Source: Euperipatoides rowelli
Taxonomy: Eukaryota; Onychophora; Udeonychophora; Euonychophora; Peripatopsidae
Direction: 5' to 3' (one strand)
DNA: 13,086 bases
Assembly (NCBI GenBank): GCA_003024985.2
Contig: PXIH01S0001976.1
A model generated the notes under the pieces. That model searched no databases. It was not told the DNA's origin and was given only the letters and a program-made list of their open reading frames with translations. The position numbers and the translations under genes are program-made. Shown one piece after another: positions 1 through 7,419 of this stretch. Every line of letters begins with the position of its first letter. Position 1 is the stretch's first letter.

Positions 1-61
1 AAAATGTAAATAATTTAAGTTTTTTTTTTGTATGACATTTTGATAGCCCTTATATACTGTA

Positions 62-143
62 TAATTTTTTAACTTCAAGGCCCATTTTGCTCCTCCCCTG
101 ATGTGGTACCCAGGGCATCCCCCCCTCCCTAGATCCCCCACTG
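62..143 (-). mobile_element. Remnant end of a hAT-type DNA transposon
   Basis: Read on the minus strand, the sequence starts at 143 with CAGTGGGGGATCTAGGG followed by a G-rich run, then CCTGGGTACCACATCAGGGG. A CAGTGG-type start and G-rich subterminal region are typical of non-autonomous hAT elements. The stretch 90-115 closely resembles 7717-7739 inside the nested MITE at 7485-7777, including the shared GGTACCCRGGG core at 105-115. It is therefore probably a relative of that element. The other end and the target duplication are not visible, so the left limit is approximate. Confidence 0.45.
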
Positions 144-599
144 CCAAGACATTAATAGCTATGCAGTGTATTAGTCATGACTGCTCACAAAAACAAATAA
201 TCACATAATACACTCTAATGGGTAACTAATGGGTAACACGTTTTCGATCTTATTAATTTTTGGAATTGTGTCTCCCAATTCCAAGATAACTAGTAGAACT
301 GTGAACATTAAAGATTACAACTTATTTTGGCAAACAATACTCACTCATTATTACTGTAGGCTAAATGACACGAGAATTCATTATAGCTATAAAAATGCTT
401 TATCTGATAAAACATTTTAAATACAGAAACTTGATGCTCAGGCTATCTTATATTATTAAAATTATTTTGTTAAAGATGTAAAATAATTTATCTTAAACAT
501 AATCATTAAATAAATAAAAGGTAAAAACCTAATATAATATTTTCTAGAATTTTGATGGTTTACAAAAAACAATAACACTTTTATTAAATGTTTACTTAC
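144..599 (-). other. AT-rich non-coding stretch, probably first-intron sequence of the gene starting at 730
   Basis: No convincing coding sequence is present. A 63-codon frame at 229-420 on the plus strand has low-complexity, AT-driven composition and resembles nothing I know. If the minus-strand exon at 600-730 is real, its GTAAGT donor occupies 599-594 and this stretch is the beginning of its first intron. No second exon with a good acceptor was found before the window edge. Confidence 0.4.
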
Positions 600-730
600 C
601 AAACCTGATTAACAATTATAGGACCCTCAGTTTCATATTTCAAAGAGAATGGATTACCAGTAGTAACTGATATTTGACGGCTTCTCAACGGAGCAGGAGG
701 CCCGGGAGAAGAACTCATTGAAGAACTCAT
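600..730 (-). CDS. Candidate first coding exon of an unrecognised gene (partial)
   Basis: The minus strand opens with ATG at 730 (a second in-frame ATG lies at 718) and stays open for 43 codons plus 2 nt. It ends at a consensus splice donor, TTTG|GTAAGT, with the GT at 599-598. An in-frame TGA lies a short way upstream of the ATG, so the start is bounded. The peptide begins with a Ser/Pro-rich segment (MSSSMSSSPGPPAP). A basic RSRQIS patch with an R-x-x-S phosphosite pattern follows, then a better-ordered segment, TTGNPFSLKYETEGPIIVNQ. Codon use and composition look coding and contrast with the AT-rich surroundings. The gene would continue to the left, beyond the window, in splice phase 2. 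I do not recognise the family. The start codon context is weak (C at -3), and both ATGs lie in a repeated ATGAGTTCTTC unit. It could still be a chance open frame. Confidence 0.55.
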
Positions 731-1436
731 AAGGAAATGTACAGTAGATCGTAACAGGGTAGCTAATCAATATACAGTAAATTCACAGAGCGCGTATAAG
801 CAAGCAGCGTTCACTTTACGGTATATTGTTAGTTAAGTCTATGGTTAAGTATTCTTCAAAATTTTCTATTTGAAATTTCATTAATTTAGGCCTACGTGAT
901 TTTTTTTTAAAAGGTATAATTTGTTTTCGTAATTAGCCTAACCATTAATATATTTTTTTTATATAAGAAAAAAAAAATTAACTTGTGCCAAAAGTTGTTT
1001 TTTAATCGGTTGGTTTGATCAAGTTCATAACTTCCGTTAGATTTCAAAAGCTAACATCAGTCTAATCTAATTTTAATTGACTTTAGTAAAGTTTTGATTT
1101 ATAGGATAAAATATTTTCTTGACTAGTCCACTGATTAAAGAGCAAGCTTATCTACACGGATTACTAGCAAAATAACCATATGCACGCTAAATAAAGCAGG
1201 CTTTTCAGGTTTCCTTTCTTTTAATCCATGCCTTGTCCAAAAATTCCATAGTTTACTTCGCAACACATAGCTAAATGGGTTGACCATGGTGGAAGAATTA
1301 TTTTTTTATTTACCCCAACCGGAACCCTAGCACTAAGTAATAAGTGCAATAACCAAGTCCCAAACCAAGGCTAATAATGAAACAAAAGATGGAATAAACG
1401 TGCATGATCATTTTTTGTTTAATTATAAATAAAATA
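731..1436. other. Intergenic region between the unknown exon and the GPATCH11 3' end
   Basis: No gene is visible. The part next to 730 (about 731-830) would hold the unknown gene's 5' UTR and promoter. It has locally higher CpG content (GAGCGCGTATAAGC at 788-801) and the 11-mer TTTACGGTATA at 815-825, which recurs inverted at 2386-2396 in the GPATCH11 upstream region. The rest is AT-rich with homopolymer tracts and no open frame of note. Confidence 0.5.
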
Positions 1437-1442
1437 TTTATT
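1437..1442 (-). terminator. Poly(A) signal of GPATCH11
   Basis: TTTATT on the plus strand is AATAAA on the minus strand. It lies about 50 nt beyond the GPATCH11 stop codon at 1493-1495, which would give a very short 3' UTR. Other AT-rich hexamers are nearby, so the exact cleavage site is uncertain. Confidence 0.6.
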
Positions 1443-1492
1443 TAAATAAAAGAAAAGTAACAACGGAAATACGGTATTTGGCAACGAGAACA

Positions 1493-2221
1493 TCATTGAT
1501 GAGCAACAAAGGTATCTCCAGGACAGTTGGTCTTCAAATCTTCAGCATCATCAAATCGTGTTCCACACCAAATGCAATACAAATAAGTCTCTCTCAAGTA
1601 TTGTGTCAAAATATTTACTCGCTCAACAGCCATTATCTTGTTGTCTTCCTCCTCTTCATTTTCATCATCTTCCTCATCTTCTTCAGAATCCGATTCATGT
1701 TTTCGTTTTTCTCTTTCGGGCCAAAACCATGGCTCTAAGGGCTGACTCATACCTTTATCTGTCTCTATTTGTTCACACACTTTTTGGCTGTTATATAGAT
1801 CTTTTTCAGCCTGTTTTTCCTCTCGCTGTGTTCTGACACGATTCTGATAATCCTTAGCATTTTTATTGTTTTGTTCTTGCAATTTCTTCCATCTAAATTT
1901 CTCCCGGTTTTCCATTTCTCGCTCCTGTCCTAACCCAGCTCTTCCAATCTTGACATTTAATGGGATGGGCACTTTTAGTCCTTCTTTCTTTCCAATGCCA
2001 AGTCCTGGTTTGTATCCCATTTTCTGCATAAGCAGGAATCCTTTATTTTGATTGTCTAACTCTAATTTTAATCCTTCTTCTCGCTTTTCTTGCTCTACTA
2101 CTTTGAGTTTTTTAATTATAGGTGGATCTTTCTCAACTTTGCCATGTCTTAAACCAGGTCGTACATCACTTTGTAAGAACAAAGCAGACATGTAATCATC
2201 ATCATCATTGATCATACTCAT
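1493..2221 (-). CDS. GPATCH11: G-patch domain-containing protein 11
   Basis: This is a complete single-exon frame of 242 residues, from ATG at 2221 to TGA at 1495-1493. The N-terminus has the family's acidic DDDDYMS motif followed by DVRPGL. The G-patch runs from about 59 to 103 and contains NKGFLLMQKMGYKPG and IPLNVKIGRAGLG. A Lys/Glu/Arg-rich helical segment covers about 105-150, then a PWFWP motif and an acidic run at about 177-193. The C-terminal DUF4187-type domain ends with YCIWCGTRF and NCPG; Cys216, Cys219 and Cys233 are in position to bind metal. G-patch proteins recruit and activate DEAH-box RNA helicases; GPATCH11 is nuclear and linked to splicing and, in older reports, to kinetochores. 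Length is close to vertebrate orthologues of about 260-285 residues. The ATG at 2221 has A at -3 and matches the family N-terminus; the TTG six bases upstream is not the start. It is divergent from OXSM. No intron interrupts the frame, whereas vertebrate copies are multi-exon. Confidence 0.95.
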   Translation of the reverse strand: MSMINDDDDYMSALFLQSDVRPGLRHGKVEKDPPIIKKLKVVEQEKREEGLKLELDNQNKGFLLMQKMGYKPGLGIGKKEGLKVPIPLNVKIGRAGLGQEREMENREKFRWKKLQEQNNKNAKDYQNRVRTQREEKQAEKDLYNSQKVCEQIETDKGMSQPLEPWFWPEREKRKHESDSEEDEEDDENEEEEDNKIMAVERVNILTQYLRETYLYCIWCGTRFDDAEDLKTNCPGDTFVAHQ

Positions 2222-2302
2222 TCTCAAGTGGAAATAAATTTATGGTATCAAAATAAAATCAGTAATCACAGCACCATTTTCACAATCTCCAGTCGATAAT
2301 CC

Positions 2303-2320
2303 TGACGTCACATGCGCATG
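2303..2320. promoter_or_regulatory. CRE palindrome overlapping an NRF1-like site
   Basis: TGACGTCA at 2303-2310 is a perfect full CRE (CREB/ATF). It abuts CATGCGCATG at 2311-2320, which holds the NRF1 half-site TGCGCA in a near-palindrome. These lie 82-99 bp upstream of the GPATCH11 ATG. Both motifs are typical of proximal promoters of housekeeping and mitochondrial genes. Confidence 0.6.
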
Positions 2321-2347
2321 ATCAGCTCACAAGAAGCATTTATTTTG

Positions 2348-2359
2348 GTCACATGCGCA
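2348..2359. promoter_or_regulatory. Second copy of GTCACATGCGCA (NRF1-like)
   Basis: This 12-mer is identical to 2307-2318, in the same orientation, 41 bp away (about four helical turns). It combines an E-box-like TCACATG with the NRF1 half-site TGCGCA. An exact repeat of a CpG-containing 12-mer within one promoter is unlikely to be random. Confidence 0.55.
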
Positions 2360-2561
2360 GTGTTTACTATCAACAAGCTAGCTCGTATACCGTAAATGCT
2401 GGTAGGAAAATAATTAGGCGTTATCATTTTTTTCAGATTTCCCGTAAAAATGGCCATTTCTACTTACCATTCGGCCGACATTTCAGTTAATTTGTGAAAA
2501 AGAGTATCGTATAACGTTTCCCTGGCAAGCTCAGGAGCCACATTATTCCAACAACGATCGT

Positions 2562-2570
2562 TGATTGGCT
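2562..2570 (-). promoter_or_regulatory. Inverted CCAAT box (NF-Y type)
   Basis: TGATTGGCT is the reverse complement of AGCCAATCA, a strong NF-Y match. It sits about 45-50 bp upstream of the predicted OXSM start site at 2612, close to the usual NF-Y spacing. Confidence 0.55.
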
Positions 2571-2582
2571 AATGCTGATGGA

Positions 2583-2589
2583 TATAAAA
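2583..2589 (+). promoter_or_regulatory. TATA box for OXSM
   Basis: TATAAAA lies 29 bp upstream of the A of the initiator at 2612, the canonical TATA-to-start distance. In AT-rich DNA a TATAAAA is not rare, so the spacing to the initiator and to the leader is the main support. Confidence 0.5.
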
Positions 2590-2609
2590 TTTTATTATGA
2601 TTTGTATCT

Positions 2610-2616
2610 TCATTCT
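2610..2616 (+). promoter_or_regulatory. Initiator and predicted OXSM transcription start
   Basis: TCATTCT fits the YYANWYY initiator consensus with A at 2612. Starting there would give a 5' UTR of only 33 nt before the ATG at 2645. Confidence 0.45.
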
Positions 2617-2640
2617 TCACCGAGAGGTGACTCTTCAGTT

Positions 2641-2652
2641 CAAGATGGCCGT
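2641..2652 (+). promoter_or_regulatory. TISU-like start-codon context
   Basis: CAAGATGGCCGT matches the TISU consensus SAASATGGCGGC at 10 of 12 positions, and also the core of the YY1 motif AAGATGGC. TISU elements direct accurate initiation on mRNAs with very short 5' UTRs and are enriched in genes for mitochondrial proteins. That fits both the short predicted leader and the product. G at -1, A at -2 and -3 (AAG before ATG) and G at +4 also make a good Kozak context. Confidence 0.5.
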
Positions 2653-2689
2653 AAAATCATCAAACTTCTGTATTTCAAAGGCTATAGTG
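2645..2689 (+). CDS. OXSM: Candidate first coding exon of OXSM (mitochondrial presequence)
   Basis: The main OXSM exon at 5935 has no in-frame ATG upstream of the conserved body and is preceded by an in-frame TAG, so an upstream coding exon is required. This segment offers 15 codons from a well-placed ATG, MAVKSSNFCISKAIV, ending before GTACAA. It is exactly phase 0, as the exon at 5935 needs. Joined, the protein is 457 residues against 459 for the human enzyme. Residues 1-28 carry several Lys/Arg and no Asp or Glu, as in a mitochondrial targeting peptide. Promoter elements sit at proper distances upstream. Weak point: GTACAA is a suboptimal donor; GTGGTA at 2687 and GTAAAA at 2651 are alternatives, also phase 0. 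Confidence 0.6.
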
Positions 2690-2878
2690 GTACAAATAGA
2701 ATTTTCAGTTCCTATAATTAAAATTAAATATAATTTTATTGAAATAGTTTAGAAAAAAAAAACGTAGCGTAAATATAAAACTTTTAAGCAATATCTATCC
2801 TTGACCTTGATCTCTCTTGGTCGTGCAATATTACAGTAACTTTTTTTTAGAGGAATTGGAGATGAAAATCTTGAAACG

Positions 2879-3028
2879 AAAAAGGGCGTAAATGACGGGG
2901 CTGCCATGCTGGGGCCCCACAGACTCAAAAGGCCTACACCTGAATAATGATATATAAGTAATATGGCTGGAACGGGCCCCTTGTATATTTTTTGTAGGGG
3001 GTCCATGCATTCTTAGTTATGCCACTTG
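2879..3028. mobile_element. Short MITE-like remnant with CAGTGGCGTAAC-type ends
   Basis: Read on the minus strand the right end (3028) begins CAAGTGGCATAACTAAG, a variant of the widespread CAGTGGCGTAACTA terminus of hAT-like MITEs. The left side begins AAAAAGGGCGTAAATGACGGGG, which aligns to it as a degraded inverted copy. Between them lie GC-rich GGGGCCCC and CGGGCCCC segments unlike the AT-rich surroundings. I could not find a convincing target duplication, and the left boundary is approximate. Confidence 0.4.
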
Positions 3029-3523
3029 ACAAGATTTCCCAGAAAAGCTAATTTGTTTATTATTATTATTAATACGGTTTTATTCAATAGAACAGCTTAT
3101 ATAATATACAAATCAATAGAGCGCGCAAATTTGGCTCAAATTCATAATTAAATCATATTTTCAAATATGCCCTCTGGTCCAATTAAGGATGTGAGTGCAT
3201 TTACATTAAATTCCAAATAAAATGCTAATTGGAAAAAGAAATAAGGACTATGTTAAAGAAATGTCAAATATTTGCCAGTATTTGAAAATAATAAGCTATT
3301 TGCAGTCTTAATAAGTACTGTAGCAGACGATGCATAATTTATTTCTGATTTCAGAATTTATCCCAATTTTTGAAGCCTTTAGGAATTATTTATTAAAAAT
3401 ACCAGTATACTTCAAATTGCATTCAAATTATATTTTCCAAATTTTAACTATAAATTTCTTCATATAGGTTTGCCATATTCTACGATCCAAAAAGAGGACA
3501 CCTTTTAAAAATTATGTTAAAAG

Positions 3524-3539
3524 CCCCCCCCCCCCCCCC
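3524..3539. repeat. Poly-C tract (16 C)
   Basis: An uninterrupted run of C inside the intron, in otherwise AT-rich sequence. It lies next to GC-rich transposon-like sequence. Confidence 0.9.
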
Positions 3540-4329
3540 TCTAGTAATTTTTTTTCTTTTGGTGGCTGGTGAGTGTTGTATATGGAGGTGGTTGCTACTT
3601 CTGTGTGAATGTTATCAGTTAGTGGTTTTGGAGGTGCTATAAGCCCCCCCAATCGGGTCCAGGGGCAGAGCCCCCTAGAGAAGCTATTAGTTTTTAAGGC
3701 TTTTAAATATTTAAGGTGAGATCTGCTGAAATTTAAAATAGTCTTAACTTAAATAACATACAAAAATTTGTATTCATTAAAAAAAAAATTCATATTTTTA
3801 TTTTATAGGTTTATTTTTCATTTGCTGCATTTTATTTCATATTTTTCAATACCACATAAGCCATAGTTTTATTGACTTTCTTTCAAAGTCCAATATATTT
3901 TAAAGATTGTTCTCCAAAATGTAAATGCTTTTGCAATTTTTATTTGCTTGTACAAAGAAGTTTTATCTTTACAAATGTATAAATTTATAATTTTGAAATA
4001 GATTTACTACAGTATAAAATCTTGACGGGCAATTAAAAAAATTTAAGACTTTGCACCGTTTTTATTAATAACTTGTATAAAATTTAAATCCTTAACACCG
4101 ATATACTGTATATCCTAATCTATAATGTACCACAGTTTAATATAATACTATACCAATAGGCGTTTATGAGTTATCACACACGCTATCTTTATTCTCATTT
4201 AAATAACAAACTTATCTTTGCAGTGTGAATGGAAAAGAAAATACAAAACTTTGGAGAAAAGTCTAAGATTACTTTTGAATTGCGTGCAGTTTCTACATAA
4301 GAACGCTAAGATAATTTTTTTTTTTGGGT

Positions 4330-4341
4330 GGGGGGGGGGGG
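4330..4341. repeat. T-run followed by poly-G tract
   Basis: A long T run (from about 4314) is followed by GGGT and then 12 consecutive G. Its length is likely to be variable or error-prone. Confidence 0.9.
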
Positions 4342-5934
4342 AAGGCCCCGTCGGCATTTGATGACCTTATTACTAACACTGCACTTTGGAAATTTGGATA
4401 GTAACATTATTATTTTAAAAGCTACCTAATGTCGGTGCAATCATTGTAGTATTTACTTTAATTCTGCCTAAGAAACATGTTTAAAAAAAGCAATGTTTAG
4501 CCTATTACATACATTTTTACAATGCAATTTATAAAAATAAGTTTATCATCTTTATATTAATTAATCTTCATTGGAAGAATTTTATTTGCATGAGCTACAA
4601 AAAATTAAAGCGTGTCAAATAATTGACTCAAATTTGAACAGTTTTTTTTTTTTAAACATGTAATAAATGGTAAAATGCTAGAAAAGAGGACAACATAATC
4701 TTATTAAAAAAATCCACCTGAATGTTTTTTTTTTCAGTCGAAAAAGAGGACATCTAGCAACCCTATCTTCAGAGGCCTAAATGTAAGCAAATATTCAATA
4801 GTAGAAGGTGTTTTGTGGCCTATTACCTGACTCCCCCTTCCCTTTGAACAAATTTTGGAAAGAGCTACCACCCCATAATACTGACAATTTTTGAGGGCGT
4901 ATATAAAAGTGACAAAGAATCACGGATGGTTAAAAACAAACATGCAACATTTGTGAATGGCCCAAAATAGTTGGAAACTTGGAAGACATAATATTGATGA
5001 ATAGAGATGGGGTAGGGAGAGAAGCACAAAGTGCATTCAATTGATATGTGTGCAAATGAAAATAAATAACTACCCTTAGAGGTAATTGTAATAGATCACA
5101 AAAAACATACATAGAAGGGAAAGGTAATGCCCTTCGAAGTTTTATTTCATCCAACATTTTTTAAAAAATGTATAGAAATCCTATTTTTATTACGTTTTAT
5201 ATTAAAATTGAAATGTATTTATGTAATTATTAGAGTTGTTTGCTACTTTTAATCTAAATCATTAAAATAAATAATTTTCTTTGACTGGTACAGACAACTC
5301 CGACACAATCTTTCTCTTTTGGGTACATTTTTAAAGCAAAGAGAAACTAAAATTTATTTTAGTACCGGGAAATGGACGATCAAGTACAGAAATGAGAAAA
5401 TGTGTGAAAAGAAAAAAATATGATTACTTTGGCAATTCTTCAATGCATAATCGTTCCTTATCAGAGTACGGAAGTTTACGTATTTGCAATAAGATTATAC
5501 TAAAAAAAAAATTCAGAGGATTTATCATCAATCCCACAAGGAGATTCTGTCCTGGTCTTTTCTGGTTTGGCCACACCATTTGCTTTGTGATTATTAATAA
5601 AAATTGGTTATACCAATGATTTGAGGGCCAAATCTTAGCTATTGTGAAAAAAAAAGGCATTGGATATTCCAAGAATAACATAATATTAAGCCACCATGCA
5701 CATCCATGCTAAAGCATAAACATAGCAGTATGGGTTGTCACACAAACATGTAATTTGCAAATTGCTTTAAACTTTTTGGAATTATATCTTTTCATTTTAG
5801 GTTATTCAATTTTTATTGCCAATTTGCTTACTTTTGAACATTATTTTTTTTCCCATGTAATTTTTAATTGTTTCAAAATGCATTTTTTTAAAAATATACA
5901 GTATTTTTTCAAATTCTTATTTTTTTTTTCATAG

Positions 5935-7263
5935 ATTAGGAAAACGATACCCAAGAGTCGCTCTTTTTCAACTGAACATATACAACTAAATAGGCGGCGT
6001 GTTGTTGTAACTGGGCTTGGTGCGGTTACACCTTTAGGATGTGGAGCAAACTTTGTTTGGCAACGTCTTCTTGCCGGTCATTGCGGCATTGTAGGACTAA
6101 AAGGGGATGAATATGAAAAGATTCCTTGTAGAGTAGCTGCATGCATTCCACGAGGGAATGAATTGGGTCAACTTGATATTACCAAATATTTAAGTGCTTC
6201 TGAACAGAGAACTTTATCCCTGCCATTCATGTATGCTATGATTGCAGCCACTGATGCGGTTAAAGATGCCAAATGGTTACCGGAGAAAGAATCGGACAAG
6301 GAATCAACAGGTGTGGCCATTGGGTTGGGGATGACCAATTTGGAAGATATCGTCACTAGTGGAATTGCTTTGAAAACACAAGGATATAACAAAGTTAACC
6401 CACACTTTGTACCCAAAATTTTGGTCAATCTTGCAGCTGGTCATGTAAGTATGAAGTTTGGTTTTCAAGGCCCTAATCATGCCGTCTCAACAGCTTGTGC
6501 CACAGGTGTCCATGCAGTAGGCGATGCATTTCGGTTTATTCAACATGGAGATGCAGATGTTATGGTGTGTGGTGGTACCGAAGGCTGTATTTCTCCGTTG
6601 GCTATTGCCGCTTTTTGTCGAATCAGAGCTTTAAGCACAAAGTTTAATCTCACTCCACATTTAGCTTCCAGACCATTTGATAAAGATCGGGATGGATTTG
6701 TTATGGGGGAAGGAGCTGGTATTCTTGTTTTAGAAGAGCTAGAGCACGCCCTCAAAAGAAAGGCATCAATATATGCTGAAATTTTAGGTTATGGTTTAAC
6801 AGGAGATGCTCATCATATCACATCTTCACGAGAAGATGGAAAAGGTGCAAGAAGATGCATGACAGCAGCTATAAAGAATGCAAAGTTAAACTGTGAAGAT
6901 GTTTCTTATATTAATGCTCATGCTACTTCAACTCCTCTGGGGGATCTGAGTGAAACTAATGCTATAAAAACTTTATTCAATGATCATGCTAAAAAAATTG
7001 CCGTTTCTTCAAGTAAAGGAGCAATTGGACATTTGTTGGGTGCTGCGGGTGCTGTGGAAACTATTTTTACAATTATGGCGTGTAAAAATGGTATTTTCCC
7101 ACCTACTATCAATCTCCAAGCTTGTGAAAAAGACATGGATTTGAATTATGTTGCTAATAAGGCTCAAACCTGGGTTCAAACCAATGGTAAAAGAATTGCT
7201 TTAAAAAACTCTTTTGGCTTTGGGGGCACTAATGCTTGTTTATGCATTAGTAATTACGAATAA
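5935..7263 (+). CDS. OXSM: Mitochondrial 3-oxoacyl-[ACP] synthase (beta-ketoacyl synthase II type), main exon
   Basis: The enzyme condenses malonyl-ACP with acyl-ACP in the mitochondrial matrix, the elongation step of mitochondrial type II fatty-acid synthesis that feeds lipoic acid production. The exon gives 442 codons plus TAA. It follows a CATAG acceptor at 5930-5934; the in-frame TAG there and absence of an in-frame ATG show the start lies upstream, and TTG at 6163 is an internal Leu. Positions below count from the first codon of this exon. RSFSTE (9-14) fits an R-x-F|S presequence cleavage site, followed by RRRVVVTGLGAVTPLG. The catalytic triad is intact: Cys188 in STACATG (6496-6498), His329 in NAHATSTPLGD (6919-6921) and His366 in GHLLGAAGA (7030-7032). 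The conserved Lys361 and the gating Phe429 in NSFGFGGTN are also present. Other conserved blocks are FVPKILVN, GPNHAVSTAC and RPFDKDRDGFVMGEGAG. No lesion is visible. Confidence 0.96.
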   Translation: MRKTIPKSRSFSTEHIQLNRRRVVVTGLGAVTPLGCGANFVWQRLLAGHCGIVGLKGDEYEKIPCRVAACIPRGNELGQLDITKYLSASEQRTLSLPFMYAMIAATDAVKDAKWLPEKESDKESTGVAIGLGMTNLEDIVTSGIALKTQGYNKVNPHFVPKILVNLAAGHVSMKFGFQGPNHAVSTACATGVHAVGDAFRFIQHGDADVMVCGGTEGCISPLAIAAFCRIRALSTKFNLTPHLASRPFDKDRDGFVMGEGAGILVLEELEHALKRKASIYAEILGYGLTGDAHHITSSREDGKGARRCMTAAIKNAKLNCEDVSYINAHATSTPLGDLSETNAIKTLFNDHAKKIAVSSSKGAIGHLLGAAGAVETIFTIMACKNGIFPPTINLQACEKDMDLNYVANKAQTWVQTNGKRIALKNSFGFGGTNACLCISNYE

Positions 7264-7271
7264 TACCGGGT

Positions 7272-7277
7272 AATAAA
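7272..7277 (+). terminator. Poly(A) signal of OXSM
   Basis: AATAAA begins only 8 nt after the stop codon. A second AATAAA at 7383-7388 is an alternative, giving a 3' UTR that would end just before the hAT MITE insertion. Confidence 0.55.
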
Positions 7278-7419
7278 ACTTTTCTAATGGTGCTTTTGTG
7301 TCAATGAAAAATAACAATTTTTTTTTTTTTTTAAATTTCTTTGAATTAGAGAAAAAAACTGGCAGGATTAAATAAGATTCTAAATAAAACATTAAAAGAA
7401 CCTTTATTTAACTGTAAAG

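Larger units (their letters stand above)
2222..2644. promoter_or_regulatory. Divergent GPATCH11/OXSM promoter region
   Basis: About 420 bp separate the GPATCH11 start (2221, minus) from the candidate OXSM start (2645, plus). Motifs divide by side. Nearer GPATCH11 are a palindromic CRE and two NRF1-like sites. Nearer OXSM are a CCAAT box, TATA box, initiator and a short leader. CpG dinucleotides are denser here than in the flanking DNA. The head-to-head layout and motif set suggest a shared housekeeping promoter; this is inference, not shown by transcript data. Confidence 0.65.
3464..4766. mobile_element. Possible DNA transposon with AGGGTTGC-type ends
   Basis: The left end reads ATAGGTTTGCCA and the right end, on the minus strand, ATAGGGTTGCTAG. 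Together they form a short imperfect inverted repeat of the AGGGTTGCCA type seen at many transposon ends. CTTCA lies just outside both ends (3458-3462 and 4767-4771), a possible partial target duplication. The motif AAAAGAGGACA occurs near the left end (about 3490-3500) and twice at the right end (4682-4692 and 4742-4752). A perfect GGGGC/GCCCC hairpin lies at 3662-3674. There is no transposase frame inside. The ends may belong to two different insertions. Confidence 0.3.
2690..5934 (+). other. OXSM: Putative OXSM intron 1 (about 3.2 kb), rich in transposon debris
   Basis: The 3' border is clear: a long pyrimidine tract at about 5915-5930 followed by CATAG, with AG at 5933-5934. The 5' border depends on the candidate donor at 2690. 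Inside are a MITE-like remnant (about 2879-3028), a possible TIR element (about 3464-4766), a (TTA)n run near 3056-3072, long C and G homopolymers, and a low-copy-looking transposon scrap around 4805-4910. Several 75-85 codon frames occur (for example at 4930-5157 and 5392-5681). None has coding-like composition or a recognisable motif. Confidence 0.55.

Noticed and set aside
229-420. 63-codon plus-strand open frame
   Set aside because: AT-driven composition, no motif, no splice or promoter context; probably chance.
1478-2051. Plus-strand open frames overlapping GPATCH11
   Set aside because: They are antisense shadows of the clearly conserved minus-strand gene; their Phe/Leu/Ser-rich peptides reflect its Lys/Glu codons.
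2749-3006. 85-codon minus-strand frame in the OXSM intron
   Set aside because: It crosses the MITE-like remnant and the intron's AT-rich sequence; no conserved motif.
5392-5681. Overlapping frames on both strands in the OXSM intron
   Set aside because: Low-complexity, unrecognisable peptides on both strands of the same AT-rich stretch.
6168-6755. Minus-strand frames inside OXSM
   Set aside because: Antisense shadows of the conserved ketoacyl-synthase coding sequence.
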